The notes beneath the pieces were generated by a model. That model searched no databases. It saw only the letters and a list, made by a program, of their open reading frames with translations, and had not been told where the DNA came from. From CAVSLM01 sp963728895 (lineage in GTDB: Bacteria > Pseudomonadota > Gammaproteobacteria > JBBQDK01), in contig CAVSLM010000005.1 of the NCBI GenBank assembly GCA_963728895.1, positions 123,358 through 187,357 of the forward strand: DNA of 64,000 nucleotides, given 5' to 3'. Of this stretch, positions 1 through 8,832 are shown one piece after another. Positions within the stretch are counted from its first letter, which is position 1. Each line of letters opens with the position of its first letter. The position numbers and the translations under genes were made by a program.

Positions 1-882
1 TGGATGGAGTTCTGCTGCAGCCCGGTGGCCTATCTCGGCGAGGGCGGACACGTCACCGGCGTGCGCTTCGTGCGCACCACGCCCGGCAGCGCCGGCGCCG
101 ACGGCCGCCGTTCGGCCGTGCCCATCCCGGGCACCGAGTTCGAGGTCGAAGCCGACCAGGTAATCCTGGCGACCGGTCAGTTCCCGCAGACCGCCTGGGT
201 CGATACCGAGATGCAGTCCGATCTGGTCGGGTCCGACGGCTGGCTGTCGAGTGGCGATGCGTATGCCACCGGCAAGGCCAAGGTGTTCGTGGCCGGCGAC
301 TACGCGCTGGGCGCGACGACGCTGATCCAGGCCATCGGACACGCCAAGCACTGCGCGCGCGCGGTGGACACCTTCCTCGAGAAGCGCCAGCGCACGCTCG
401 ACGCCGCCTGCATCCAGGATGTGAAGAGCACGGGGCGCACGCGCGACATGGACATGATTCCACGCCATCCCATGCCCGTGATCCCGGTTGCGCAGCGCAG
501 CTTCACTGCGGAGGTGGAGAGCGGCTTCGCGAAGGACGCGGCGCGCGAGGAGGCCTCGCGCTGCTACTTCTGCCACTACAAGTTCGAGATCGACGACGCC
601 AAGTGCATCCTGTGCGACGAGTGCTTGTTGGTCAAGCCGGTCAAGAACTGCATCGTCGAGGTCAGCGATCTGCTCTACGGAGAGCACGGCGAGATTACCG
701 GCTATCAACGCCTGGAGGCCGGCAAGACCAAGTCGCTCTACTACAGCCGCCTCTACATCGACCAGACCGAGTGCATCCGCTGCGGGGCCTGCGAGAAGGT
801 GTGTCCCACCGAGGCCATCTCGATCCAGAAGGTCAGCATGCGCCCCGTGACGGCGGAAACCGTATCCGCCCGCGCGGTCTAG
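1..882 (+). CDS. FAD-dependent oxidoreductase with C-terminal ferredoxin domain, 5'-truncated
   Basis: The reading frame is open at the left window edge, so the N-terminus lies outside. The visible 293 residues resemble the C-terminal half of glutamate-synthase small-chain-like flavoproteins: a VILATGQFPQ segment and a VFVAGDY...GATTLIQAIGHAK segment typical of the FAD-binding end, then Cys-rich iron-sulfur motifs, CYFC, CILCDEC and CIRCGACEKVCPTEA, the last a classic 4Fe-4S site. Such proteins pass electrons between NAD(P)H and a partner oxidoreductase. It lies 45 bp upstream of a molybdopterin oxidoreductase on the same strand, so the two probably form one enzyme complex with this protein as the electron-transfer subunit. 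The substrate cannot be told from sequence. Confidence 0.8.
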   Translation, partial: WMEFCCSPVAYLGEGGHVTGVRFVRTTPGSAGADGRRSAVPIPGTEFEVEADQVILATGQFPQTAWVDTEMQSDLVGSDGWLSSGDAYATGKAKVFVAGDYALGATTLIQAIGHAKHCARAVDTFLEKRQRTLDAACIQDVKSTGRTRDMDMIPRHPMPVIPVAQRSFTAEVESGFAKDAAREEASRCYFCHYKFEIDDAKCILCDECLLVKPVKNCIVEVSDLLYGEHGEITGYQRLEAGKTKSLYYSRLYIDQTECIRCGACEKVCPTEAISIQKVSMRPVTAETVSARAV

Positions 883-927
883 CCTTGCGCCGAGTCACTA
901 GATTCAAACCGAATGAGGACGGAATAA

Positions 928-3108
928 ATGAGTGCATATGCATCGAAGATCCCAGTACCCGAGGGTCACAAGGTCTTTCACATGGCCTGCCCGCATGACT
1001 GTCCCGACACCTGTTCCACTCTGGTGACCGTCGACACCAAGACCGGCAAAGCGGTGAAGATCCAGGGCGACCCGACCCACCCGATCACCAAGGGCTATCT
1101 CTGCAACAAGGTCAACCACTACATCGACCTGGTCTACAGCGAAAAGCGCATGCTCTATCCGCACAAGCTGGTCGGCCCGAAGGGCCCGGGGGCTCGCTTC
1201 CGCCGCATCACCTGGGACGAGGCGCTCGATACCATCGTCGAGAGGTTCAAGGGCACCATCGACCAGTACGGCCCGGAAGCGGTCCAGCCGTTCTCCTACT
1301 CGGGCACCCTGGGCATGCTGAACTTCTGGGGCATGGACCAGCGCTTCTGGAACCGCATGAACGCGGCGCGGCTGGAGCAGACCATCTGCATCTGGGCGGC
1401 GCTTTGGGCAAACCTCTACACCTATGGCGTCTCCAGCGGTCCCGACACGCAGGACATCGCCGACGCGGAGTACATCATCCTGTGGGGTTGCAACATCGTG
1501 AGCACCGGCGTGCACATGGTGCCGTTCCTGCAGGAGGCGCGCCGGAAAGGGGCCAAGGTGGTGGTCATCGATCCGCGCAGCAACCGCACCACGCGCTTCG
1601 CGGACTGGCATATCCAGCCCAAGCCGGCCACCGACGGCGCCCTGGCGCTCGGCATGATGAAGGTGATCGTCGACGAGGGCCTGCACGATGAAGAGTTCCT
1701 GCGCGAGCACACGCTCGGTTGGGAGGAGTTCCTGCGCGACCGGCTTCCCGAGTACACCCTGGAGAAGGTCGAGGCCATCACCGGGGTGCCTGCAGCCGAC
1801 ATCCAGAAGCTTGCCCGCGAGTACGCCTCGACCAAGAAGTCGCACATCCGCGCCAACTACGGCCTGAACCGGCATGACAATGCCGGCTCGACCTGCCGCA
1901 ACATCCTACTGCTGCCGGCAATCACCGGCGCCTGGCGCGACCCCAAGGGCGGCGCCGGCTTCGGCGTGCTCGACGAGATGTGGCTGGATTTCCCGATCGC
2001 CAAGATGCAGCGTCCCGAGCTCGGCAAGCGCTCCGAGTCGCGGATGATCAACATGGTGCAGATCGGGCGGGCACTCAACGACTCCACCATGAGTCCGCCG
2101 ATCAAGATGGTGTTCTGCTACAACGCGGACCTGGCGAACTGCGTGCCCGACACCAACCTGGTGCGCAAGGGTCTCATGCGCGACGACGTGTTCACGGTCG
2201 TGCACGACACCTTCTTCACCGACACCTGCGACTACGCCGACATCATCCTGCCCGCGGATACCCAGCTCGAGCATCCGGAGTTCCATGCCGCGTACGGGCA
2301 CTACTACTACGCCGTCAGCGAGCAGTGCATCGAGCCGCTCGGCGAGAGCATGCGCAACACGGAGCTCTTCCGTCAGCTCGCCAAGCGCATGGGCTATACC
2401 GAGCCGGAGCTGTTCCAGACCGACGAGGAAATGATCAAGCAGTGCGTCGATCCCGAGGCTCACGCGCTGATGGAGGGTATCGACGAACAGTTGAAGACCC
2501 AGGGCTGGGCGCGCGGCAAGACCGACTCGGCGCGGCGCGATCGGCTGAAGAACGGCTGGCCCACCCCCAGCAAGAAGATCGAGATCTATTGCGAGGCGTT
2601 GAAGAACGAGGGTATCGATCCCCTGCCGCATTACACACCGGAGAAGGAAGGTCTGGCCAATGCCGAGGCAACCAAGAAATATCCGCTGCAGGTGCTGAGC
2701 ACGGCCACGCACTACTTCATCGGCGACAGCTTCCAGCAGGTTCCGCGGCTGGCGGCGATGATGTCGCGGCCCACGGTGGAGATCAATCCACAGGACGCGG
2801 AACGGCGTGGCATCAAGGAAGGCGACCTGTGCCGCCTCTGGAACGATCGGGGCGAGACCTACGCGCATGCGGTGCTGACCGACGGCATCATTCCCGGCGT
2901 GCTGGGCACGCAGAAGCAGTATCGGGGCAGTGCCACGCCGGGCGGCGTGAACGCCAATGCACTGAACTCCGAGGACCTGACCGACTTCGGCCGGTCTCCC
3001 GTCTTCTACTCGGTGCTGGCGGAGATCGAAAAGGTCGTGGATGAGACGATCCGCTGCAACGAGCCGATCGCGGCGGATCCGACCATTCACGTCAGCAGGG
3101 CGCAGTAA
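928..3108 (+). CDS. Molybdopterin-dependent oxidoreductase (DMSO reductase superfamily), substrate unknown
   Basis: The 726-residue protein starts at ATG 928. Near residue 25 it has the iron-sulfur motif CPHDCPDTCS, with a later Cys in the GYLCNK segment, as in cytoplasmic members of the DMSO reductase superfamily that carry one 4Fe-4S cluster plus a bis-pyranopterin Mo or W cofactor. The TWDEAL, VVVIDPRSNRT and YADIILPADTQLEHPE segments are family hallmarks. No twin-arginine signal is seen, so a cytoplasmic site is inferred. The upstream flavoprotein/ferredoxin and the downstream small-amide or urea channel suggest oxidation or hydration of a small neutral compound. It is clearly different from the NAD-linked formate dehydrogenase at 10.9-15.4 kb. 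It could also be a formate dehydrogenase-like enzyme of another class. Confidence 0.85.
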   Translation: MSAYASKIPVPEGHKVFHMACPHDCPDTCSTLVTVDTKTGKAVKIQGDPTHPITKGYLCNKVNHYIDLVYSEKRMLYPHKLVGPKGPGARFRRITWDEALDTIVERFKGTIDQYGPEAVQPFSYSGTLGMLNFWGMDQRFWNRMNAARLEQTICIWAALWANLYTYGVSSGPDTQDIADAEYIILWGCNIVSTGVHMVPFLQEARRKGAKVVVIDPRSNRTTRFADWHIQPKPATDGALALGMMKVIVDEGLHDEEFLREHTLGWEEFLRDRLPEYTLEKVEAITGVPAADIQKLAREYASTKKSHIRANYGLNRHDNAGSTCRNILLLPAITGAWRDPKGGAGFGVLDEMWLDFPIAKMQRPELGKRSESRMINMVQIGRALNDSTMSPPIKMVFCYNADLANCVPDTNLVRKGLMRDDVFTVVHDTFFTDTCDYADIILPADTQLEHPEFHAAYGHYYYAVSEQCIEPLGESMRNTELFRQLAKRMGYTEPELFQTDEEMIKQCVDPEAHALMEGIDEQLKTQGWARGKTDSARRDRLKNGWPTPSKKIEIYCEALKNEGIDPLPHYTPEKEGLANAEATKKYPLQVLSTATHYFIGDSFQQVPRLAAMMSRPTVEINPQDAERRGIKEGDLCRLWNDRGETYAHAVLTDGIIPGVLGTQKQYRGSATPGGVNANALNSEDLTDFGRSPVFYSVLAEIEKVVDETIRCNEPIAADPTIHVSRAQ

Positions 3109-3237
3109 ACGTTGTCCGGGTAGGTTCCGAGCTCCAAAAGCGCATTCCCGGTCGCCTCTTCAGGGCGACCGGGGTGTGGCCACGACGCTACGGACCGTGC
3201 ATGGTGTGTTCCTAATTTCGCAGAAGAGGAGAGGGCG

Positions 3238-3786
3238 ATGGAGGGGCATTTCTTGGGTGTAGACATGTTGTTCATCGGCATGATCCTGATCGTCAATGCG
3301 CTGTGGCTTCAGGGGAAGGTCGAAACCAAAGACGTCGGTATCTTCAATCTGCTGGTCGGCGTGCTGGCCACCATCGCCGTGCTGTACTTCGGCCTGGTGC
3401 AGAAGAACATCCCGCTGGCAGCGGGGGCCATGCTGTTCGCCATGACCTATCTGTGGGTCGGACTGAACGCACTGCGTGGGGCGACCGACCAGCGGGCGCT
3501 GGGTTACTACTGCCTGCTGGTGGCGATCACCACCATACCGTTCGCGATCAAGGCGCTCCTCGGCGGTGACCTGGGCTGGGCCTTCTCGTGGGTGTCCTAT
3601 GGCGTCCTGTGGTTTCTGTTCTACCAGGTGCTGGCGGCAGGCAACACGCGCGTCATGGGACTGACCATCGCCCTGACCTACTTCGTCGGCATCGAGGTTG
3701 CGGTCACGGGTTGGGCCTATCTGTACGGCTACTGGCCATTCGGCAACTGGTGGCCATTGCAGAGTGCCGTCGCCGCCATGAACTAG
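3238..3786 (+). CDS. AmiS/UreI family channel (small amide or urea permease)
   Basis: 182 residues starting at ATG 3238 behind a GAGGAGAGG ribosome-binding site. About six hydrophobic segments fill the protein, the layout of AmiS/UreI inner-membrane channels that pass urea or short aliphatic amides. Segments such as LFAMTYLWVGLNAL and the C-terminal WAYLYGYWPFGNWWP fit the family. The gene lies 129 bp after the molybdopterin oxidoreductase and just before a porin, with no amidase or urease gene in view. That is unusual, because AmiS/UreI normally sits beside such a hydrolase. The channel may supply the substrate of the upstream Mo enzyme; this is inference from position only. Confidence 0.8.
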   Translation: MEGHFLGVDMLFIGMILIVNALWLQGKVETKDVGIFNLLVGVLATIAVLYFGLVQKNIPLAAGAMLFAMTYLWVGLNALRGATDQRALGYYCLLVAITTIPFAIKALLGGDLGWAFSWVSYGVLWFLFYQVLAAGNTRVMGLTIALTYFVGIEVAVTGWAYLYGYWPFGNWWPLQSAVAAMN

Positions 3787-3950
3787 CAATTTTCGCAACA
3801 AGTGCTACGGTTTTGTTGGATTCCAACCAGCACTGAGGAGGGCAACGGGAGCGACGACACCACTACTCATAAGTCACCACGGATGGCCGGCGCGCAGGGA
3901 GGCGTAAAGACAGCGTCTTTACCTTGCAAGGCAACAGGAGAACCAAAGCC

Positions 3951-5162
3951 ATGCGCGGAGAGGGGGCCATGAGAGGATCAAAGAAGAGCAACAGACGTCG
4001 GGAACGGGGGGGGTGCTTCGCATTGGGGGGAGCAGCCCTTGGCACGGCGCCGGGCAAGGCGGTGGCGCGCGCCACGCTGGGCCTTGCGCTCGCCGCCGGA
4101 TTACTCGGCGCGAGTCCCGAAGCGGACGCACTCGGCACCATCAAGATTGGGGAGAATCAGTCCATCAACTTCATGGTGGCGATGAAGGCGGGATTCACCG
4201 CCATGGAGGACGCCGCGCCATCCGGAAACAGCTGGTCGAAGGACTTCACCGTGTCGCAGATGCGCCTCTACGTGTTCGGGCAGGCCACCAAAGAGATGTA
4301 TTTCATGCTGAACACGGACCGGGACGACCAGAGTGACATCCACCTGCTGGACGCCCAGATCATGTACCAGCCCAGCCCTTGGATAAATGCCTGGGTAGGA
4401 AGAATTCTGCTCCCCGCCGGTCGGGTCATTCTCGAATCTCCCCAGTGGCCAACCACCTTCAACTTTCCGATCGCGTGGAACTTCCCCAACCAGTTCAACG
4501 GACGCGACGACGGTGCGGCGTTGTGGGGCAACGATCCGGACGGGAAGATACATTACCAGTTGGAGATCTCGAGGGGTGTCAAGGCTTCCGATGGTGCCCC
4601 CAATGTAGACGACGACCTGATGTACACGGGCTACGTCACCTACAACCTCTTCGATGGGGAACCGGGCTACTATCGCAACGCGTTCAACGACTACAAGAAG
4701 AAGTTCATTGCGCTGGGTGCGGGGTTCAGCTACCAGGATAACGCAGTGGGAACCGTCGCCTCTCCGGGGGCATTCCAGGCGAGCTTTGCGGACGTGCGCG
4801 TGGAGTGGCCGCTGGGGGATCTCGGCGGTGCGGACATGGAGGCCGGGTTCTTCCACTACGACCTGGATGACAAGCCGTCTCCGACCGGACTGCAGCAGGG
4901 CAACTCGATGTACGCGACCGTGGGCTACATGCTTCCCGGCACGTACGGCATTGGGAAGCTCGAGCCGCGGTTCGACTACACGCAGTTCAATCAGAGCGGC
5001 ACGAGCGGCGGGGCGGCCGGTGTTCACAAACAGTGGGCTACAGGCTTGCGCTATCTCCTGGCGGGACACAATATCCGCTTCGAGACGTTCTGGTTCCGCG
5101 ACTATCCGGCGGTTGGACCGGCGGCAAACGGGGTGACGGCGCAGGCGTATCTCGCCTTCTGA
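3951..5162 (+). CDS. Outer-membrane porin-like beta-barrel protein
   Basis: The ATG at 3951 follows AGGAG with 10-nt spacing; a TTG at 3924 and an ATG at 3969 are alternatives. The protein (403 residues from 3951) has an unusually long basic N-terminal region and then a hydrophobic, alanine-rich segment ending in SPEADA, a probable Sec signal with a long n-region. The mature part starts near GTIKIGENQSINFMVAMKAG and alternates polar and aromatic residues, with motifs such as WVGRILLPAGR and LEPRFDYTQF seen in phosphate-selective-type and general porins. The chain ends in the aromatic QAYLAF, a typical beta-barrel terminus. It probably brings the substrate of this cluster across the outer membrane. 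Confidence 0.7.
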   Translation: MRGEGAMRGSKKSNRRRERGGCFALGGAALGTAPGKAVARATLGLALAAGLLGASPEADALGTIKIGENQSINFMVAMKAGFTAMEDAAPSGNSWSKDFTVSQMRLYVFGQATKEMYFMLNTDRDDQSDIHLLDAQIMYQPSPWINAWVGRILLPAGRVILESPQWPTTFNFPIAWNFPNQFNGRDDGAALWGNDPDGKIHYQLEISRGVKASDGAPNVDDDLMYTGYVTYNLFDGEPGYYRNAFNDYKKKFIALGAGFSYQDNAVGTVASPGAFQASFADVRVEWPLGDLGGADMEAGFFHYDLDDKPSPTGLQQGNSMYATVGYMLPGTYGIGKLEPRFDYTQFNQSGTSGGAAGVHKQWATGLRYLLAGHNIRFETFWFRDYPAVGPAANGVTAQAYLAF

Positions 5163-5395
5163 TCCGGGGCACGCGGCGCGCAGACCGGGACGGCAGGCAG
5201 GAGGTTCGTCGTTCCTGCCGGGGTCGCGCGGCCTGCCGGCGATGGAACCAGGCAGGACATTCGCCGGCGATCCACGGGAAGTGGGTCGCCGGCGAAATTT
5301 TTTTTGGGTGCGGATCGGATCACTTCGGGCTCGAGATTGGCGAGGTGGTCTACTTCGTGTCGATGAAGTCCAGCGTCAAGGGTGGTGGGCAGACG

Positions 5396-6133
5396 ATGAA
5401 CGTTTCCAACAGGCTGATGATGGTTCTTGCAGGGCTCGCCGTCCTCTCGACCGGCACGTGGGCAATCGGGGCAGAGCCGCTAACGACTGCCGACGCCCCG
5501 GCACGGGCGGCGAACATGCTCGCGTGGACGTGGCAGCCGGATTTCAATCTGCCGCTCGAGCACCATACCCGCCCGAGCTGCGAGAGCATCGCGAGACAGG
5601 CCGCAATGACGGATCCGGGAGGGCGTCCGAACCCCTACCTCGATCCGGTCGAGAGCAGGCGGCGCTACGACAGCACACTGGCACGCTGCCACGCCGAGAG
5701 AGGCGTGGAGGCCGAAGCGCTGCCGAGCAGGCCGATACCCCCCAGCGGTGAGATCGCGGACGTCGATCAGGAAACGGTGGAGCAGGCGGATGCCCAATGC
5801 CGCAGAGAGGCCAGTAATGCATCCATGGAAGTGGGAGGAGTGCCGACGCCCTACATCGATCAGACGAGGATGGATGCGCGCTACCGCGCCACTTTCAATC
5901 GTTGCATGATGCGCAAGGGGGCCGAGGCGAACCAGGCGGCCCGGGATGCAGCAGTGGAAACCGCAACCGCGCCCGCGGGAAACGCGGCCAGGGAAACGGC
6001 TACCGAGTCCGGCACACAGGCCGCCGGGGCGAATCAGGCGCCCCGGAATGCAGCCGGGAAAACCGCCTCCGAACCGGCCGCAGCTGCGGCGGCGGCACTG
6101 GCGAAACCGCCGCCACGGCAAACCCAACCGTAA
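5396..6133 (+). CDS. Secreted Cys/PYxDP-repeat protein, probably frameshifted before its last repeat
   Basis: The ATG at 5396 opens a Sec-type signal (MNVSNRLMMVLAGLAVL, cleavage likely after WAIGA). The 245-residue product has two copies of a ~45-residue unit: C-x(~14)-PNPYLDPVESRRRYDSTLARC and C-x(~15)-TPYIDQTRMDARYRATFNRC. Each has a Cys at both ends around a PY[LI]D core and an RYxxxxxxC end, so each unit could form one disulfide. An Ala/Glu/Thr-rich linker follows and the frame stops at 6133. A third unit continues in another frame (see 6134-6387), so a frameshift in the GC-rich linker near 6090-6120 probably split one gene. No family is recognised; a periplasmic or cell-surface site is inferred. 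Confidence 0.55.
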   Translation: MNVSNRLMMVLAGLAVLSTGTWAIGAEPLTTADAPARAANMLAWTWQPDFNLPLEHHTRPSCESIARQAAMTDPGGRPNPYLDPVESRRRYDSTLARCHAERGVEAEALPSRPIPPSGEIADVDQETVEQADAQCRREASNASMEVGGVPTPYIDQTRMDARYRATFNRCMMRKGAEANQAARDAAVETATAPAGNAARETATESGTQAAGANQAPRNAAGKTASEPAAAAAAALAKPPPRQTQP

Positions 6134-6387
6134 ACCGGACGGCGAAAGAGGCGACGCCGGAGTCGGCGCAGGAGACCACGCCGCACGACGCGCGGCCGGA
6201 CGGGGCCGCGATCGTGAAGAAGGAACCGGCACTCGACAAACCCAGAGACTGCGAAGCCGAAGCCCGGCGGGCAGCAGAAGACTCCAGCGGCTTTCCGGAT
6301 CCGTACATGGACCCGCACGTGCGGGAGGCGCGCTATCGCAAGGCGTACGACGGGTGCATGGGCGCCGGAGCCTCGCAGACCCGGTAG
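6134..6387 (+). pseudogene. Out-of-frame third Cys/PYxDP repeat of the preceding gene
   Basis: A frame offset from the upstream gene reads C-EAEARRAAEDSSGFPDPYMDP followed by a RYRKAYDGC segment, matching the two upstream units in spacing, core and terminal Cys. The linker before it (ANPTVNRTAKEATPESA) continues the same composition. One indel in the alanine-rich stretch around 6090-6120 would join the frames. It is either a recent mutation or a sequence error; no start codon with a ribosome-binding site precedes the fragment. Confidence 0.5.
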
Positions 6388-6392
6388 CTACA

Positions 6393-7416
6393 CTAGCGCG
6401 CGCGCATCCGTGATCCTACGGCGCTCACGAACTGCAGGGCTTCCTGGGTCTGCGGGTCCTTCGCGATGCGCAGCAGGCCGCCGATCCCGCCTTTGGGGGC
6501 AGGGGCTTCCGCGGTCTGCCGTTTGGCATCGCACAGCGACTCCAGCAGATCGGTCAGCGCAGACTGCATTTCCTCGCGCTCCAGCAGCTCGGTCATGCGC
6601 ATCAGGCCCTTGTTGTTGGCGCAACGGTCGATGAAGTTTACCAGCTCGTCGCGCTCCAGCACGTTGAGCAGGCGCTGCACGCCCTCACTGCGGGTGATGC
6701 GGTCCAGCAGGCAGACCGTTTCGCTGACAACGCCTGCCAGCCGCGCAACGATGTCGTCCGACAGGGCGTCCTGCGCCGAGCCGATGACCCGTGCCAGGTG
6801 CACAAGGCGGTCGAGATCGCCGGTCTCGACCAGCTGCGCGATGGCAGGCAGTGCGCGGTCGACGCCGCTGCGCTGCACGCGATCGAGCAGGTCGAGCCCG
6901 CCGGTGGCGGTTTCCGCCAGCCGCGAGACGATGTCGTCGGACAACGCGTCGTGCGCAGAGCCGACCACGCGAGCCATGTGCACCAGGCGGTCCAGGTCGC
7001 CGTTTTCCACCAGTTGCGCGATGGCGGGCAGGGCGCGGCCGATGCCGCTGCGCTGCAGGCGATCGAGCAGGTCGAGGCCTCCGGTGACGGTCTCCGCCAG
7101 GCGGCCGACGATGTCGTCGGACAGGGCGTCCTGCGCCGAGCCCATCACCCGTGCCAGCTGCGCCAGCGCTCCAGGTCGCCGTTGGCGACGAGCTGCGAAG
7201 CACCGGCAGCGCGCCGTCCAGACCGCTGCGGTTGACGCGGTCCAGCAGGTCCAGCCCGTCGCTCACCGTGGCCGACAGCCGGCTCACCATGTCGTCGGTC
7301 AGCGCATCGCGTGCGCCGGCGATGAGGCGTTCGGCCTCGGACTCGTAAGGGGCATCGGGCGGCGGGGTCTGCTCGATGTTGCTGCCTCCGGCAGCCGTTC
7401 TCTTTGCTACGCTCAT
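6393..7416 (-). pseudogene. DUF1641 family protein with 60-residue tandem repeats, interrupted by two indels
   Basis: The gene starts at ATG 7416 (MSVAKRTAAGGSN) behind a GAGGA site and runs to TAG at 6393. It consists of about four 60-residue units of the pattern ALSDDIVxRLAETxxxGLDLLDR, RSGxxRALPAIAQLV, NGDLDRLVHxARV, followed by a distinct C-terminal domain ending in FVSAVGSRMRAR. The 180-bp period is visible in the DNA at about 6752, 6932 and 7112. Between about 7160 and 7205 the frame is lost twice; restoring one base before the TCGCAGCTC segment and another in GAGCGCTGGCG rebuilds the fourth unit. DUF1641 proteins commonly neighbour sulfide:quinone or related flavoprotein oxidoreductases, as here, 11 bp after sqr. 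The role is unknown. Confidence 0.7.
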
Positions 7417-7427
7417 GACATCACTCC

Positions 7428-8561
7428 TCAGAGCAGACCGCGTGCGCTCGCCCAGTACATCTGGTTGTAGGCCATCTTGAACCAGTGCACCGCCTGGGTG
7501 GGCGGCTTGGGATCGGGCGGCAGGTTGTAGTTGAACATGGCGTAGGTCGCCCGGTCCTTGCCGGCCTCGATGAAGCAGAACACCTTGCCGTCGTAGTCGC
7601 GTACCGGCGTACCGAGCTTGACCATGGCGGCGATGTTCTCGGCCAGCGCCTCGGCCTCGAAGTGCGCCGTGGAGCCTGCCTTGCTGATCGGCAGGTTGGT
7701 GGTGTCGCCCAGCACGAAGGCGTTCTCGCGTCCCTCGATGTTCAGCCGGTGGCGGTGCGTCGGCACCCAGCCGTTCTTGCCCAGGCCGCTCTTCTCGATG
7801 ACCTCCATGCCCTTGTGCGGCGGCACGGCGATCAGCAGGTCGAACTTCGCCTCGGAGCCTTCCTCGCTGCGCAGCACCTTGTTCTTGCCGTCCACTTCCT
7901 TCATGTTGAACAGCGTCTCGTAGGTGATGCCCATGCGGTCGAACTCGGGCGCTGCCCACTTGGCGACGTTCTCCAGGCTGTGCACGCGGCCGATGGGATA
8001 AGTGTAGTGGAACTGCACCTTGTCGAGGATGCCGCGATCCTTGAAATAATCGTGCACCACGAAAGTCACTTCCAGCGGGATCATCGGGCACTTGTGCGGC
8101 AGCCCGACCGTGACCACCACGCGTCCGCCTTCGAACTTCTGCAGCGCTTTGAGCATCTTCAGGGCGGACTGCTCCGTGTAGAGGTTTTCGGAGTTCTCCG
8201 CCAGCCCCGGGATGTCCTCGGGCACAATGCGCGACCCGGTGGCGATGGCGATGATGTCGTAGCCGTAGGTCTTGCCGCTCTTGGCCTTGACATGGTTGTC
8301 GTCGAGGTGGAATTCCTCCACGGGGTCGACGTGAAACTCGATGCCGGGCTCGAGCAGGCTTGCCTCGTCGCGGTAGAGCTGGTCGGGGGTCATGCGGCCC
8401 ACCGCCACGTACAGCAGCCCCGGCTGGTACATGTGCTTGTCGCTTGCCGAGAGCAGGGTGATGCGCGCTCCGCCCGACTTGAGCTCGCCTTTGAGCCGGC
8501 GGGCGAGGTTGTTGGCCAGGATGGTGCCACCCATACCGCCACCTACGATGAGTATCTTCAT
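7428..8561 (-). CDS. sqr: Sulfide:quinone oxidoreductase-type flavoprotein
   Basis: 377 residues from ATG 8561. The N-terminal FAD-binding fold has GGGMGGTILANNLAR; an IIAIATGS segment lies near residue 105 and a FVLGDTTNLP segment in the C-terminal half. Cys158 in LPHKCPMIPLEV and a second Cys near residue 335 in VFCFIEAG match the redox cysteine pair of sulfide:quinone oxidoreductases. The family oxidises sulfide to sulfane sulfur or polysulfide and reduces membrane quinone. Neighbours tusA-like and dsrE2-like upstream and DUF1641 downstream, all on one strand with short spacers, support a sulfur-oxidation operon. Here it could also remove H2S released by methanethiol oxidase. The closely related flavocytochrome c flavoprotein is a weaker alternative, since no cytochrome partner is adjacent. 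Confidence 0.88.
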   Translation of the reverse strand: MKILIVGGGMGGTILANNLARRLKGELKSGGARITLLSASDKHMYQPGLLYVAVGRMTPDQLYRDEASLLEPGIEFHVDPVEEFHLDDNHVKAKSGKTYGYDIIAIATGSRIVPEDIPGLAENSENLYTEQSALKMLKALQKFEGGRVVVTVGLPHKCPMIPLEVTFVVHDYFKDRGILDKVQFHYTYPIGRVHSLENVAKWAAPEFDRMGITYETLFNMKEVDGKNKVLRSEEGSEAKFDLLIAVPPHKGMEVIEKSGLGKNGWVPTHRHRLNIEGRENAFVLGDTTNLPISKAGSTAHFEAEALAENIAAMVKLGTPVRDYDGKVFCFIEAGKDRATYAMFNYNLPPDPKPPTQAVHWFKMAYNQMYWASARGLL

Positions 8562-8583
8562 TGCTTGTCTCCTCGATCCGACG

Positions 8584-8814
8584 TCATTTCGCCTTACGCA
8601 CCACCAGATGCCATACTCCGCGATCCTCGAAGGACTCGAGCAGCTCGTGCCCGACCTTCGACACCCACTCGGGAATGTCCTTTGCGGAGCCTTCGTCCGA
8701 CGAAAGCACCTCGAGCTCGTCTCCGACGTCCGACTGTTTGATGTTGGAAATCAGCTCCATCAGCGGTCCCGGACAGAAGGTTCCGCGCGCATCCACCACT
8801 TTCCTATCGGTCAT
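8584..8814 (-). CDS. tusA: TusA-family sulfurtransferase
   Basis: 76 residues with the TusA/SirA signature TFCPGPLMELI; the Cys at about residue 14 is the expected persulfide carrier. In sulfur oxidisers such proteins accept sulfane sulfur and pass it to DsrE-like proteins and cytoplasmic oxidation systems. The gene sits 22 bp upstream of sqr and just downstream of a DsrE2-like gene, forming a sulfur-relay block. The exact subclass (TusA proper or a related carrier) cannot be assigned by eye. Confidence 0.85.
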   Translation of the reverse strand: MTDRKVVDARGTFCPGPLMELISNIKQSDVGDELEVLSSDEGSAKDIPEWVSKVGHELLESFEDRGVWHLVVRKAK

Positions 8815-8832
8815 CGTTTGCTCCGGTCGAAT

